This document shows, one piece after another, positions 1 to 10,512 of a stretch of DNA of 64,000 bases; within the stretch, counting starts at the first letter, position 1, and every line of letters begins with the position of its first letter. The notes under the pieces are model-generated. The model was not told where the DNA came from. It saw only the letters and a list, made by a program, of their open reading frames with translations, and ran no database searches. Source of the stretch: Psococerastis gibbosa (taxonomy: Eukaryota; Arthropoda; Insecta; Psocodea; Psocidae); the NCBI GenBank assembly GCA_963971405.1, contig OZ020492.1:4526001-4590000 (forward strand). The letters are read 5' to 3'. Made by a program: the position numbers and the translations under genes.

Positions 1-1027
1 TCTTTCTTAGTCTGCCAATAGCTGCTTTCCAAAAGCTTGACGTTGGTAGGGACCATTAAAAAAATAGAGGAGGGCTTCCTCTGATGGAATGCATTAATGC
101 AAATATCCAATGATTTCAAATTCTACTTTATTTGGGGTCCAAGATGAAGTGATGATTGCTTCTTACTGCCCTAAGAAGATCAAGGTGTTCAGTAAAATGC
201 ACGACAAACCAGACCAGAAATCTCTGACACATCAGAGAAAAAAAAAACCGGACCTACAATGAAACTAAAGCTGGGGTGGATAGGGCAGATCAAAAACTGA
301 GGAACTACTCTGTAGAAATAAAAACACGGTGTTCGCCAATGGTAGTTTTGGCAAACATGGTACTCAATGCCTTCATTATCTACTTATTAGGTATATTCAC
401 GGAAATGAATTGGAAAGGAAAAGTGGGAAAAGGTGTAAGTTGGGTTGCTGCCCCCCCCCCCTCAAAATTTAGAAAATCTATTGTAAGTTAATTTATTACG
501 CTCTAATTTAATCGATACTGCATAATATGTTTTTCCTATTTTGACCCACAACTACCCCCTCCCCCCCCCCCCTCCAAGTGGACTGATCCATCCCAGTTCT
601 TAATACAGCTGGGAAAAGAACCACTCGGAACAGGATGGGGCGATCAAGATATTTGTGAAAAGACAATGCGAAATCCCATAAGAGTCCAATGGACACTGGT
701 GGCTGTTAACGTATGTCAGATGCTCCGGCCGGCACAGTGTTAATGCCTTTTCTATTGAAGATTGGCGATAATCATGGCAATTTTGTCATGATGACTGTGC
801 TAGGGAATTTTCATGTTGTCTTCTGCATCCTTGTGCCGTTGACTCTTCATTTAGTTCTTCCACCTTCGGGACCAGTGTACCAAACCCAGGACAAAAGGGT
901 GCCCTGCACAGAAGAGATTTTGTTTTTCGCTGTCCCTCGGTCCCCTATTTGTTCAGTGGCCATTATGCGCTTCCATCTTCACCAAGAGGAGGTGCAGATT
1001 ACTGATTTTTGCGTCTTCTCCTCTGTG
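1..1027. other. No recognisable gene
   Basis: Short open frames occur on both strands but none shows a known domain or convincing composition. Runs of C occur near 452-462 and 553-572. I see no repeat family that I can place. Confidence 0.5.
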
Positions 1028-1035
1028 ACCATAAC

Positions 1036-1105
1036 CAAGGACGGATACAGGAGGGGGGGGGGTAGGGGGGTAGCTTCCCCCCAAAATGGGCTGGATCCGT
1101 CCCTG
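1036..1105. mobile_element. Miniature 70-bp hAT-type MITE
   Basis: Inverted termini CAAGGACGGATACAGG on the left and GGCTGGATCCGTCCCTG on the right enclose only a G run and a C run. Both sides carry the identical 8-bp sequence ACCATAAC (1028-1035 and 1106-1113), a perfect target-site duplication. An 8-bp duplication with a C-A-purine start and a GGCGGATCC-like terminus is the hallmark of hAT elements. It is related to the copies at 30790, 43191 and 58019 but has lost nearly all internal sequence. Confidence 0.8.
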
Positions 1106-1113
1106 ACCATAAC

Positions 1114-1544
1114 GGATTATTCAGAAGCTCAGCTACATTGAACACTAAGCTACATTTCCTTATAGTGAGTTTATTAGTTAGATACACCAATTTTTCCACT
1201 GTGCTCTATTTGCTTCTATACATAACAAAGTTGAGTGAAACATAAGACTGGCCCACAGATCTAACGCTGAAAAAATCGCAGCCAAAGATACCAAGGGTTA
1301 AAAAGCAAGTAACTAAAAACATGGTAGGGCACAGAGATAAGAACAAATGAATAAATTGCACTGTTGTTTCCTGCATGCTCTTAGTTTTAGAATACGATTT
1401 ATGTCTATAGGTCTCTGTGTCTCCTGAAATACATTCAGAAACTGTTGTTTTTTTTGTTTTGTTGACCAGACTAATGTACTGTATTTTGGAAATTAAATAC
1501 TTTCTTGCCTTAAGTCCCGCCCCGTAAATATAAGACATTTCTTC

Positions 1545-1600
<56 letters not shown>

Positions 1601-2507
1601 TAGGTTAGGTGTAGCGTTTACTATGCGAGCCCCCGACAAATTTATTAACTTGGGGGCCCACAGGTTTTTTTGTATTGCAAGGGTATAATTGATTATATTT
1701 ATAAATATATTCATTCGGCGCAGGGGAGTACCGGCTGAAGAAGAATTATTATTATTTTAGTAGTACAAAATTGCGAGTATTGTACTTCAGATAACTGAAA
1801 ACTGAACCATTTATATAATGATTAACTCATCCGGTTGTAGATTTGAGTGGAAATGTCTTTCCTCTCCTTTGACATACAAGAGACCATTGAAAACACGAAA
1901 TGGGTTCCACCCCGGACTTTTATAACAAAGGAATGGCAGTTAGAAAGTAATTTCCCAGCAACCCATGTATCTGTCATTGGGCCAGTCACTTTCCAACAAA
2001 TTAGCGGCAAAGTGGCTGGGTAAATGACAACCCAAAAATGGTTTGGGAAGGGAAGTTCTAACGAAAATATACGGTACAGTACGAGAGGCCAATGGTTGGA
2101 GAATACGGGCGGATTCTAATACCTCTGCTACTTTTCGTTGGAACCTCGGACTTCCAGCAACTTGGAAGTGAACAATCTGAATACTGTGCATAATCTGCTG
2201 CTGCTGCTGCTAGGACGAGGGTCCCAATGACTGTGTTGACTGTAAATGATGGAGACTGCCAGAAAACTTGTTCGAGTGTGCCAAAACTCGTAACTCTCAT
2301 TAGAGTTGGCAAGTATGTGAGACGGTTTTTGAGTGGTACCCGGATTATCGTATTAAGTCAATAAGCGTGTGCTGTCAGTCGGTCCTTGGATACCCCTGGC
2401 TATCCTTATACATGGAATGTCTTATTCAACTAACAGTAAATCAGTAACCAAGGCACCAAAGTACCAAGCAACGCACTGGAATAAACAACCCGACTTGACT
2501 GACCCTA
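1114..2507. other. No recognisable gene; ATT microsatellite inside
   Basis: Apart from the ATT array at 1540-1600 and a short CTG run near 2197-2213, nothing recognisable was found. The overlapping short frames at 1822-2312 show no domain. Confidence 0.5.
1540..1600 (+). repeat. (ATT)n microsatellite
   Basis: About 20 uninterrupted ATT units. Such arrays in this window usually mark LINE 3' tails, but no LINE body is visible next to it. Confidence 0.95.
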
Positions 2508-2575
2508 ACAGTTCAGTGGTGGAACCATCGTCTACTACACGGGTGAACTGGTTTCGATTCCCATTCTGGGATCAA
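2508..2575 (+). repeat. tRNA-like SINE head (relic)
   Basis: A box-A-like motif TAGTTCAGTGGTGGAAC-type sequence and a box-B-like GGTTTCGATTCCC lie about 35 bp apart, as in tRNA-derived promoters. No complete cloverleaf could be drawn with confidence, so this is read as the head of a SINE or a tRNA pseudogene. Confidence 0.45.
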
Positions 2576-3638
2576 GTGTTTTTCTGTCAAGCAGCCCCAA
2601 CCTTCATGAGAAGGGGCAGAGCATCATCTAAATATTTGACATGCTAGATTCTATCAAATTCATACCGCTACAGCTTAACACTGCTGGTGTTCTAATTTTT
2701 TCCACAATACCATATAAGAAAATAGCTTAGACGTGCGATAAACATTCTAACGGAATGTACAGTATCTAGGCTTCTTTAAAATTTCGTTAGTTGGGTACTA
2801 TAGCCTACATATGCTGTTGGTATGGAAAATGGTGTGTTGACCAAACCAACTTAAAAGACTTAAAATACGATAATATGACAGACCACTAAGTTGAAATATT
2901 GTAATATTCAAGCACCTACAAAACATTTGCCTAGTCGTCACCAATATTATTTAATATATTTATATGCGATGCAATACACACCATATTTATTATATAAAAC
3001 TAAAATGAATACTTCTACCTGGTTTCAATAATTAAACCACTCCGTATAATTAGCTTCCGGGACTATAAGAGAGGAAATGAAAAAAAAAATGTCAATCGAA
3101 ATTGGAATTTTCCATAAAATTGAAGCCTGGACCTCTCAATCAAATCACGCACGGCATGACAAAACGTCAATTCCAGCTCTGTGTAAAAACAAAATTAATA
3201 ATCCACGTAAATGATTAAAATTTCTCTCTCTTTACCACAATAAATGAAAATATTTCCCAACAAATACGTAAAGTGAAGCTATTTTCAAATATGTCTTGAA
3301 ATTATGACTGAAATCGGTGAAATGTTATACCGTGTGGTTCAGGAATTTTACCAACGGGGCGGGGCTTACGTTTTGCACTGACATGATACTGATATTACGT
3401 TTCCTGACGTTTCTAATACGGAATCAGCTTACGCAGGTTTCAAATAATGTGCTACATTAAATCGAAATTAATAGATAACGGGAAAAGCGACAGTTCACAG
3501 TCACAAAAATTAAGGATTGGATATTTCACTATCCTTTTTTTATACAAAATCAAATTAGAAAAAAAATCCTCTGCATATTGTTAAATAGTGCGTAAAAACA
3601 CGTAAATTAAGAATATGGAAACTCTGAGCCTTCTGTTG
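2576..3638. other. No recognisable feature
   Basis: AT-rich sequence with no open frame of interest and no repeat that I could match elsewhere in the window. Confidence 0.5.
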
Positions 3639-3642
3639 TTAA

Positions 3643-4019
3643 TAGGAAATGCTATGTGGAAAATTAGCAACCCAAAATTTATTGTTTTTATTGACATTTC
3701 ATTTTTTAATTAATTAACAAAGCAAGTTATTAAAGATTTGGCTCATGTAGTTTGTAGAAGACTACTTCATGCATCATATAAGAAGAAATATTAAATTTTT
3801 GGTACCTTAGTCTTTTCATAGAAACCTATAGGGGACTGAAATTTCGCGTAGTCTGGGATTTTCGAAATAATTACAAAACCAAATAGTAAAAATACCGGAT
3901 TATATGATGCACGAAGTAGTCTTCTACATGAGCGAAATTTTTAATAATTTGCTGAGTTAAAGAAATAAAATAGGATTTATTTAATTTTGGGGTGCCAATT
4001 TTCTACGTAGCATATCCTC
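3643..4019. mobile_element. Long-inverted-repeat MITE flanked by TTAA
   Basis: TTAA flanks both ends (3639-3642 and 4020-4023). The two halves are inverted: the left has AAAGCAAGTTATTAAAGATT and ACTACTTCATGCATCATATA, and the right half carries their diverged reverse complements. The same layout and flanks are found at 13454-14055 and 57266-57611. A TTAA duplication is the piggyBac signature; the assignment rests on that alone, because no transposase is present. Confidence 0.7.
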
Positions 4020-4023
4020 TTAA

Positions 4024-5480
4024 TTCTGGAATTTAAGAAGGATGTAAATTGGCACCCCTATTGTTTCTTTTAGCAATAAAAGACATTGTTCAAAAAGTAA
4101 ACAATTCGAAAGTAGGTCTATTTGCAGATGATCTAAAATTAATCAAAGAGCTCTAAGAGCGCAAAAGATAGTGCTGATCTGCAGTTGGATCTGAATGGTT
4201 TACACCACAGAACAACATAATATATATACATACATACACAGGCGCGGATCTAGAATGAGACCTAGGAGGGGGCTAAGATTAAATTTCGATTTTTTTTTTT
4301 AAATAGGGCTGAAATATTGAGGTCTTACGCATTTTCAGAGCAATAAGGGTTCTATATTCTAGGTAATTAATACAATCGAGCACAAGGGGGGCCCGGGGAT
4401 CTCCCCCGGGAGAAAATTTGTGAAAAATAGGACTGAAATAGTGGGGGTTTACTAATTTTGAGGACCCTCATAACCCCCTCCCCCACCCGTAGATCCGCGC
4501 CTGTACATGCATACATACATATATAAGTTATTTAAACCAATGAACAAATTAAAAATTAACTTGAGTTCAATATTACAAAATGTCATGTGGTACCATACTC
4601 ATCGAACAAAATGTTAATTATTATGACTACATGTTGAACCTCACTACGCTAGATAGAAAACAGAAACGTGTGATTTAGTTTATTATTTTATTTTATTTTT
4701 TAATGCTAATCTAATATTTAGAAAACATGCAAATAAGATCTCGAATGATGCTATGCGAAGTCTGGGCTTTATAAAGAGAAGCCGTAAATATTTTAGAAGC
4801 GGAGAAACAATTAAAAGAGTCTATTGTGTATTTGTATAATCAAAATTGGAATATAGCCATTGTCTGGGATCCAAGGAGAATTGACTTGTCTCAACAAATT
4901 GAAAAAGTTCAAAATAGATTTTTAAGATATTTATGCATTAAAATTGATCATGAAAGCCCATTGTATAAATCAAATCGATTTCTTAGGCAGCGCTTTAAAA
5001 TTTAATCTCTTGAAGCTATAGGAGAAAAATGGCTTCTTTATATTACATGTATAACGTTTTGAACAACAGGGAACATAATATGGAACTTCTGGAAAAACTG
5101 GCCTTTGATATTTATTTCTAGAGCCCATAGGAATAGAAATTTACTATGGATGCTTACTATTTTCAAAGAAAATGGGAAAGCCTTACCACTATATCGATTT
5201 TGTGAATTGATAAACATTTTTCGGCAGTTACCTTTTTTCTATGTATCTCTTAAAAGGAACTTTTAAATCATACTAGGCAGATGGTGAATTCTGTGTTTTA
5301 TAAATAAGTCAGTCTATATTGGTTTATTGTATTTTTGTATTTTTCATTGTTGTTTTTTTGTACGTTTGGAATGGAAGATAATAACAGGAAATAACCGCAC
5401 TTCCAGTTCTTTGCTATTTTTTTGTGTATGTGTAACTGTACCTGTATAAATTTAAATATATTATTATTATAATATTTACA
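4024..5480 (+). pseudogene. CR1/Jockey-like LINE remnant (RT and 3' end)
   Basis: Translating 4047-4150 gives a reverse-transcriptase core: an APLLF-type segment, then an LFADDLKL motif containing the catalytic aspartates. After an interrupting MITE (4239-4503), 4735-5080 encodes the usual region after the RT core (RVYCVFV...LEYS, then VQNRFLRYL). A noncoding 3' part ends in an ATT-rich tail near 5458-5470. Several stops and shifts make it non-functional. The upstream RT and all of the endonuclease are missing, and the TTAA-flanked MITE abuts the truncated 5' edge. Confidence 0.75.
4239..4503. mobile_element. hAT-type MITE (CAGGCGCGGATC termini)
   Basis: Terminal inverted repeats CAGGCGCGGATCTA and TAGATCCGCGCCTG. 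The flanks TACATACA (4231-4238) and TACATGCA (4504-4511) form an 8-bp duplication with one mismatch. The interior has a GGGGGGCCCGGGG...TCTCCCCCGGG module that is also found in the element at 56327-56880. It is inserted in the LINE remnant. Confidence 0.8.
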
Positions 5481-5780
5481 TATATAAAAATTATCTCATA
5501 TCTTTCTCACTCCTGGCTCACTGCTGTTTTTGGTACTGCACCTGGCCAGCGTTGCTCACTCGACAGCAATTCAATTATAAATATCAAGTTCATAATAAAA
5601 AAATTAGAGGAAAAATCAAAGAAAATTTTAAAGCTGGACAAATAAAAAAAAGCGCACAATGCTGTCGCTACCGTTGACATGAGAATGATTTCAAGCAAGT
5701 GGAAAACGATAATTGGAGTACTTCCTTTTTAAACGCTACAAAAAACACATTGACGCGACGTTTCACTAAGTGGCAATTAT
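5481..5780. other. No recognisable feature
   Basis: AT-rich sequence with a 63-codon minus-strand frame of hydrophobic low complexity. I found no domain. Confidence 0.4.
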
Positions 5781-5782
5781 AG

Positions 5783-6420
5783 AAAAATCATTCGTCTTTT
5801 TAAGTAACTATTGTACTACTACGTCCAGTCTCAGCGTGAGAAAATTTTCATTGCTTTCTTATTTTTACGTCAGTATAAGGAAACCTTTGTGATGGTCGCA
5901 ATCATAGAAGAAATCATTCGTCTTTCAAAGTACCTAGCTACTACTGCTAACTCCAGTCTGAGGGTGAGAATCTTTTGATATCTTTCCTAGGTTTACGTTA
6001 GCATAAGGAAAGCTGATCACAATCATAGAAGAAAGCATTCGTCTTTCAAAGTACCTACTACTGCTAACTTCAGTCTGAGGGTGAGAATCTTTTGATATCT
6101 TTCCTAGGTTTACGTTAGCATAAGGAAAGCTGATCGCAATCATAGAAGAAATCATCCGCCTTTCAATGTACCTAGCTACTACTGCTAACTCAAGTCTGAG
6201 GGTGAGAATCTTTTGATTTCTTTCCTAGGTTTACGTTACCATAAGGAAAGCTGATCGCAATCATAGAAGAAAGCATTCGTCTTTCAAAGTACCTACTACT
6301 GCTAACTTCAGTCTGAGGGCGAGAATCTTTTGATTTCTTTCCTAGGTTTACGTTAGCATAACGAAAGCTGATCGGAATCATAGAAGAAATCATTCGAACT
6401 ACCTACTATATACTGCTAAG
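5783..6420. repeat. Tandem array with alternating 121/117-bp units
   Basis: The landmark GAAGAAATCATTCG (or a close variant) recurs at 5907, 6028, 6145, 6266 and 6383, giving spacings of 121, 117, 121 and 117. A diverged copy precedes it near 5783. The length difference is an extra AGCT after GTACCT in alternate units, so the true unit is a ~238-bp dimer. Each unit contains TTTACGTTAGCATAAGGAAAGC, which resembles the end of repeat family E. Confidence 0.9.
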
Positions 6421-6925
6421 TCCATACTAAGAAGCCTAACGAAGCCTATTTATATTAACGATTTATGAACAAACTGCTATAATTGGATTAAAACACTAAA
6501 ATATTAAATTTTCTACAATTTGATATAATACAATATCAAAATACAAACTGATGGGGTCGTTGGCAGGCCTACATCACTAAAAAGCCATTCAAATAGTAAT
6601 AATAAAGGCTTACTGCACTGTTAGTATTAAAAATGTTCAAGATCTCAAAAAAGATCTCACTAATCAAGCAAAACCTTAAAAATTAACCATTCCCTTCCAT
6701 TACGATATTAAACTGGGAACGTTTCTACAATACATTCTGTGCTGGATTCCCATGCGAACAGGGGTAGGAGGTTGATTAGCCTGATTTGTATTCGTATCTC
6801 ATCAGAATCCCATCAAATATTGAAGATGTGCCGCCGTGGTTTGTACTATGATGTTGAAAATCGAAACCTCTCCCGAACAATGGCCTTGTTCTGTATGCCT
6901 TTATAAAAGTTTTATACTAACATGT
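6421..6925. other. No gene; short family-B scrap
   Basis: A fragment near 6548-6565 (TGGGGTCGTTGGCA) matches the core of family B. Nothing else could be placed. Confidence 0.4.
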
Positions 6926-6927
6926 TT

Positions 6928-8418
6928 TTGCTTTCCTACTTACACATTAGTATGGGGAAAGCTTTGCGGTGGTCGAAATTTCGATATCGAGATTTCACAC
7001 GTTTTCAGGCCGCAGGAACCCAAAAAGTGGATCTTACGAAATACCTCACTGTACTTCGATTTCTGGCCAAACTACTCGATGGATTTTAGTGAAATTCGGC
7101 TTAAAGCTTTGCGGTGGTCGAAATTTTCGATACCGAAATTTCACACGTTTTCAGGCCGCAGGAACCCAAAAAGTGGATCTTGCGAAATGCCTGGCTGTAT
7201 GTACTTCGATTTCTGACCAAACAATTCGATGGATTTTAGTGAAATTCGGCATAAAGCTTTGCGGTGGTCGAAATTTTCGATACCGAAATTTCACACGTTT
7301 TCAGGCCGCAGGAACCCAAAAAGTGGATCTTGCGAAATGCCTGGCTGTATGTACTTCGATTTCTGACCAAACAACTCGATGGATTTTCGTGATTCGGTAC
7401 AGTATGTTAACAAAATTATTGTTCAGGGATGATTTTATCATCTCGTTGATAACTTTATTTTAGGCAGTTTTATCCCTTGAAAACCAAAAAAGACTAAAAA
7501 ATTATTTCCTCAAAAACGGCTCCAACGATTACTTTTAAGTTCACTGAAATTATTTAAGTTAATAGAACCCATTAAGCCGCCTACCCCTTGCCCCTTTGAT
7601 AGTGGGTTTCTGGTATAAATGCTGAAAAAAAACTCAATTTTCATAAAAAAAAAGACTTAAAAATAATAATTCTGAGATACTTTCCGTGATCATTTCCAAC
7701 TTCAGGTATGTTTTTGGTGCCAAATAGAGTAACGAGACCGAACAGGCAGCTTAGACAGTTCAATTTAATACTACACAACAATAGTGGTATGCTATATGCA
7801 ATGCATTTGGGCACGGATTGTCAATAATTCCATCAAAAAATATATCTTTCTACAAAACCAAAACTTTGCATGGAAAACAGTCTGTTCAGTTTTGTTACTA
7901 TATTTAGCACCTAAAAAATACCTGAAGCTAGGAATAATTGATAAAAAGGATCCTCGGAAACATTATGGTTTTAGTAATTTTTCATGGAAAGATATTTTTT
8001 ATACTATTTTGTTGTCCCCTGAGGCAAAATATAGCGGTGATACTGCCTAATCGGGTTTGTTTCGATTAATAAGGACTACATTACATGAGAATTTTAAATA
8101 AATAGCTGGAGCCATTTTTGAGAAATATTTTTTGTCGTTTTTTGAGTTTTTGGGGGACACCAAATTTGAGTTAGCCCAAAATACAAACATGGTCTTTCCA
8201 AGTAGATATTATTTTTGTGTACCAACGTTCCAATTTTCATCAAAATCTATCTCGTAGTTTTCCACAGATCGACAGACAGACAGATATTTTGTTAACCCCA
8301 ATTTAATGTGGATCCAGGGATCACATTCTCAAAAACGTGTAAATCCATTAAAATCACTAAATCTATCATCTCCACAAACACAAAGCTTTTTAATACTAAT
8401 GTATTTGTTTTCTTTTTC
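6928..8418. mobile_element. Foldback-like element, family E (full-length copy)
   Basis: The left end reads CTTTCCTACTTACACATTAG then TATGGGGAAAGCTTTG. The right end carries the inverted equivalent (CAAAGCTTTTTAATACTAATGTATT). Large parts of the two halves are diverged inverted repeats meeting near 7750-7800. The left half contains a tandem triplication (6958-7398). Partial relatives lie at 14690, 18135, 27125, 35525, 38755, 43605, 47885 and 56930. The 126- and 164-residue frames across the triplication come from the repeat and show no domain. No transposase was seen, so the class is unproven. Confidence 0.6.
6958..7398 (+). repeat. Three tandem ~145-150-bp units
   Basis: AAAGCTTTGCGGTGGTCGAAA begins units at 6958, 7103 and 7253. 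The second and third units are nearly identical and the first is more diverged. The array is confined to the left arm of the family E element. Confidence 0.95.
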
Positions 8419-8543
8419 CTTGTCCAGTACAAGGACAAGGAGCATATATAATACAAAATTCAATAAGTTACATAATAATAACATCCCTTATCCCCAAGCA
8501 GACGCTTATTTGGGACAAAAGGTTCATACACTGCTGCTAAACA

Positions 8544-8650
8544 AGGCTTGAATTGAATTGAATTGAAAACGACTTTATTGCACAAAAAAAAGGCGAACAA
8601 TAAGACTATACAGTCTTCTTTTTATGCTAACCTTAAGGCTTCATCATATT
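8544..8650 (-). repeat. LINE-like 3' tail
   Basis: Read on the minus strand, a TGCAATAAAGTCGTTTT signal precedes an (AATTC)n-like tail. The same piece is inserted in the SINE1 copy at 46270-46316. Confidence 0.5.
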
Positions 8651-8697
8651 CTTTTTGTTATTTATTTATACCGTTTGTTTTATTTACTTATCTTATT

Positions 8698-8790
8698 TAA
8701 TAATAATAATAAAGTCTTTATTGAAAAAAAATTAATGTATATACAGCGGGATTAGGGCCTATGGCCCTCTCTTGCACCTAACGTATAAAT
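8698..8790 (-). repeat. LINE-like 3' tail with (ATT)n
   Basis: On the minus strand, CAATAAAGACTTTATTATTATT follows a short GC-richer segment. This polyadenylation-like motif and trinucleotide tail are typical of CR1/Jockey-type 3' ends. Confidence 0.5.
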
Positions 8791-9440
8791 TGGAAAGCAA
8801 AAAATAAAATGAGTAGGTAGATATTGCTGATATAACAATGTTATAGAACTCGATAGCGTGGGAAATAATGCATTACTTCAATGCCCATGGGATGTCAAAT
8901 GTCAGCAATAAAATTTTATGCAACTTCGTAGAACTGGAACAGCCATTACATAAGCTAGTAATGGCAGCGATGCAGGCAACTCTTTACAATAGCAGCTGTT
9001 TTGCTCGGCAGCAAAAGGAAATTGAGATGGTGAAACTATTTTATTCTGGAGAGAAGTCGCAAAATTGTTTCCGAAAAACCTTTTTTTTTTGCAATATGAA
9101 CTGAATTGAGTTCACGCAGACGACACTTCATTTTCTAATGGGCCTACAAGAGTTAGAAGGATGAATTAGAAACTGACCTCCGCGAGTTAGGATTTCGTAG
9201 AAGGTGGGGCGAGGGGGGGGGGGTGTCGTGCAAAACACGGTGACAAGGTATTAGGGGTTACGTTATAATTATTATTGAAGAGCTTTCTATAATAATAATA
9301 ATTAATTCGTATATGTTTCAAAAAATCTGTTTTTGTTGTTAATGTGACCATCCGTGAGTGGGGAACTTACTAATAGCGGTAGGCCAACATGTGGTGTGTG
9401 ACCGATTTAAACATGTCCTGCCTACGACCCCATCAGTTGT
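8791..9440. other. No recognisable gene
   Basis: A 78-codon plus-strand frame at 8868-9104 and an 85-codon frame at 9358-9615 show no domain. A G run occurs near 9212-9222. Confidence 0.4.
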
Positions 9441-9570
9441 TTCAGAATGCATTTCTAGCCATTGGCAAACTGGTTTGCTCCTCGACGTCAACCCCCGCAC
9501 CGACTACAAGACGTGTCAATTAGCAAGGTCACACATGTTTACCATTGGCATTGTAACAGGCGTTAGATCG
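9440..9570 (-). repeat. Family B repeat, degenerate copy
   Basis: It shares the diagnostic blocks AGCCATTGGCAAACTGGT, GACGTCAACC and TTTACCATTGGCATTGTAACAGGCG with better family B copies, but with many changes. Confidence 0.5.
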
Positions 9571-9779
9571 ACTGAACCAAGTATGGCAACGAGTCTAACC
9601 GAGATGAGTTTTTAGAGCTTTTCTTAGAAGAAATTTTCCTCTACATTTTCATACATAGTGTGTGTCAAGAACACCAATTGGCCATAGTTAATCCCTTACA
9701 CCGGACACCATCACTATCCGTTTTTCATACAACTGTGGCCACTCAATATTTGAGACGGTGACACACTACGTACCATGTT

Positions 9780-9830
9780 GTCAGGACATGTGGAGCAGTG
9801 GTACGGACTTTTCACCCGAAAGGCTACTGG
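9780..9830 (+). mobile_element. SINE1 head, 5' half of a split copy
   Basis: It matches the family head (GTCAGGACATGTGGAGCAGTGGTACGG), including box A, up to CACCCGAAAGGC. The expected GGTTCGAGTCC box B and the following ~20 bp are missing and replaced by the C1D copy. The SINE resumes at 10256. Confidence 0.85.
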
Positions 9831-9854
9831 TGTGTAAGCAAACAAGGCCAAAGC

Positions 9855-10287
9855 ATGGCCGAAAACGTAGAAGAAATTGATTTTGGCGAACTATCCAACG
9901 ACAAAGACTTTAAAGATAGCATTAATAACTTTAGTAAAAGTGTAGAAGCAGTTCAGAAAAAAATTGATGAGTTAATGACCACCTACAATTATGAAGATCT
10001 TGAGCCTAATGACAAAGTTAGGTACGATCTATTTCTGTCATTCACAATAATTACTTTATTTTGGTGCTACTTGCGTACTCAATGTATTAATCTCAGTCGA
10101 CATGACTTGAAAAATGAAATAAATCGTGTAAACGAATACATGGCCAAGTTCAGGCGACTATACAGTATACGAACAAAAAACTATAATGCCGCGCATTGAC
10201 CAAGGAGCTGCCAAGCGCTTCATCCGCGCTGAATTATTTGATCCCACTCTTGCTTCATTTTCTGGCGGTGCTTTGGAGGGCATGTAA
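9855..10287 (+). pseudogene. C1D: Intron-less C1D copy captured inside a SINE
   Basis: From the ATG at 9855 about 110 codons read as a C1D/Lrp1 (Sas10/C1D family) protein. In other organisms this small nuclear protein binds the exosome nuclease Rrp6 and structured RNA. Visible family features are the DFxxSINxFSKSVEAV helix, an LEPNDKVRYDLFLSFTI segment, a LFWCYLRTQ block and the NEINRVNEYM helix. A one-base shift just before 10186 breaks the frame. The next frame then carries the conserved MPRID-GAAKRFIR end and runs to a stop at 10285-10287 supplied by SINE sequence. The normal lysine-rich tail is absent and there is no poly(A). A glycine usual after LRTQ is cysteine here. It is read as a processed, 3'-truncated pseudogene; expression is unknown. 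Confidence 0.85.
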
Positions 10288-10390
10288 AGCTAAAGGTCCC
10301 GGACGTTCTCTGTTGACTGTAAGAGAAGGCTTTACAGTCCTAACTCCGTAGGTTGGCTTAGTAACAAAAAGTCATTACTTATTTATTTAA
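10256..10390 (+). mobile_element. SINE1 body and tail, 3' half of a split copy
   Basis: It starts at CATTTTCTGG, the family's mid-point, and runs through GGAGGGCATGTAAAGC, the TTGGCTTAGTAA block and the TTATTTATTTAA tail. It pairs with 9780-9830 to make one SINE interrupted by C1D. Confidence 0.9.
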
Positions 10391-10392
10391 TT

Positions 10393-10512
10393 ACTATTGG
10401 GTTGACCCAGTTCCGGTGGAATTTTTTTCCTATTGTATCCCTTTTCCGCTTTATATCTGCTTCTAGCAACAGCGCTGTGCTGAAGCAATATAAATTTGAA
10501 TAATAATAATCT
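10393..10512 (+). repeat. LINE-like 3' tail with (AAT)n
   Basis: AATATAAATTTGAATAATAATAAT closes a short segment after the SINE. This is the usual form of a CR1-like 3' end. No coding part is visible. Confidence 0.4.

Noticed and set aside
713..1141. 142-codon open frame on the plus strand
   Set aside because: No domain, and it crosses the whole 70-bp MITE and its G run, so coding is unlikely.
5934..6393. Minus-strand frames with repeated ISFPYANVNLGK pattern
   Set aside because: Explained by the 121/117-bp tandem array, not by selection for a protein.
5783..6420. CRISPR-like array
   Set aside because: The repeats are long, contiguous and without unique spacers, and the DNA is eukaryotic.
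6836..7463. 126- and 164-codon frames with a repeated protein pattern
   Set aside because: They are the translation of the three ~147-bp tandem units in a foldback element; the repeat explains the open frame.
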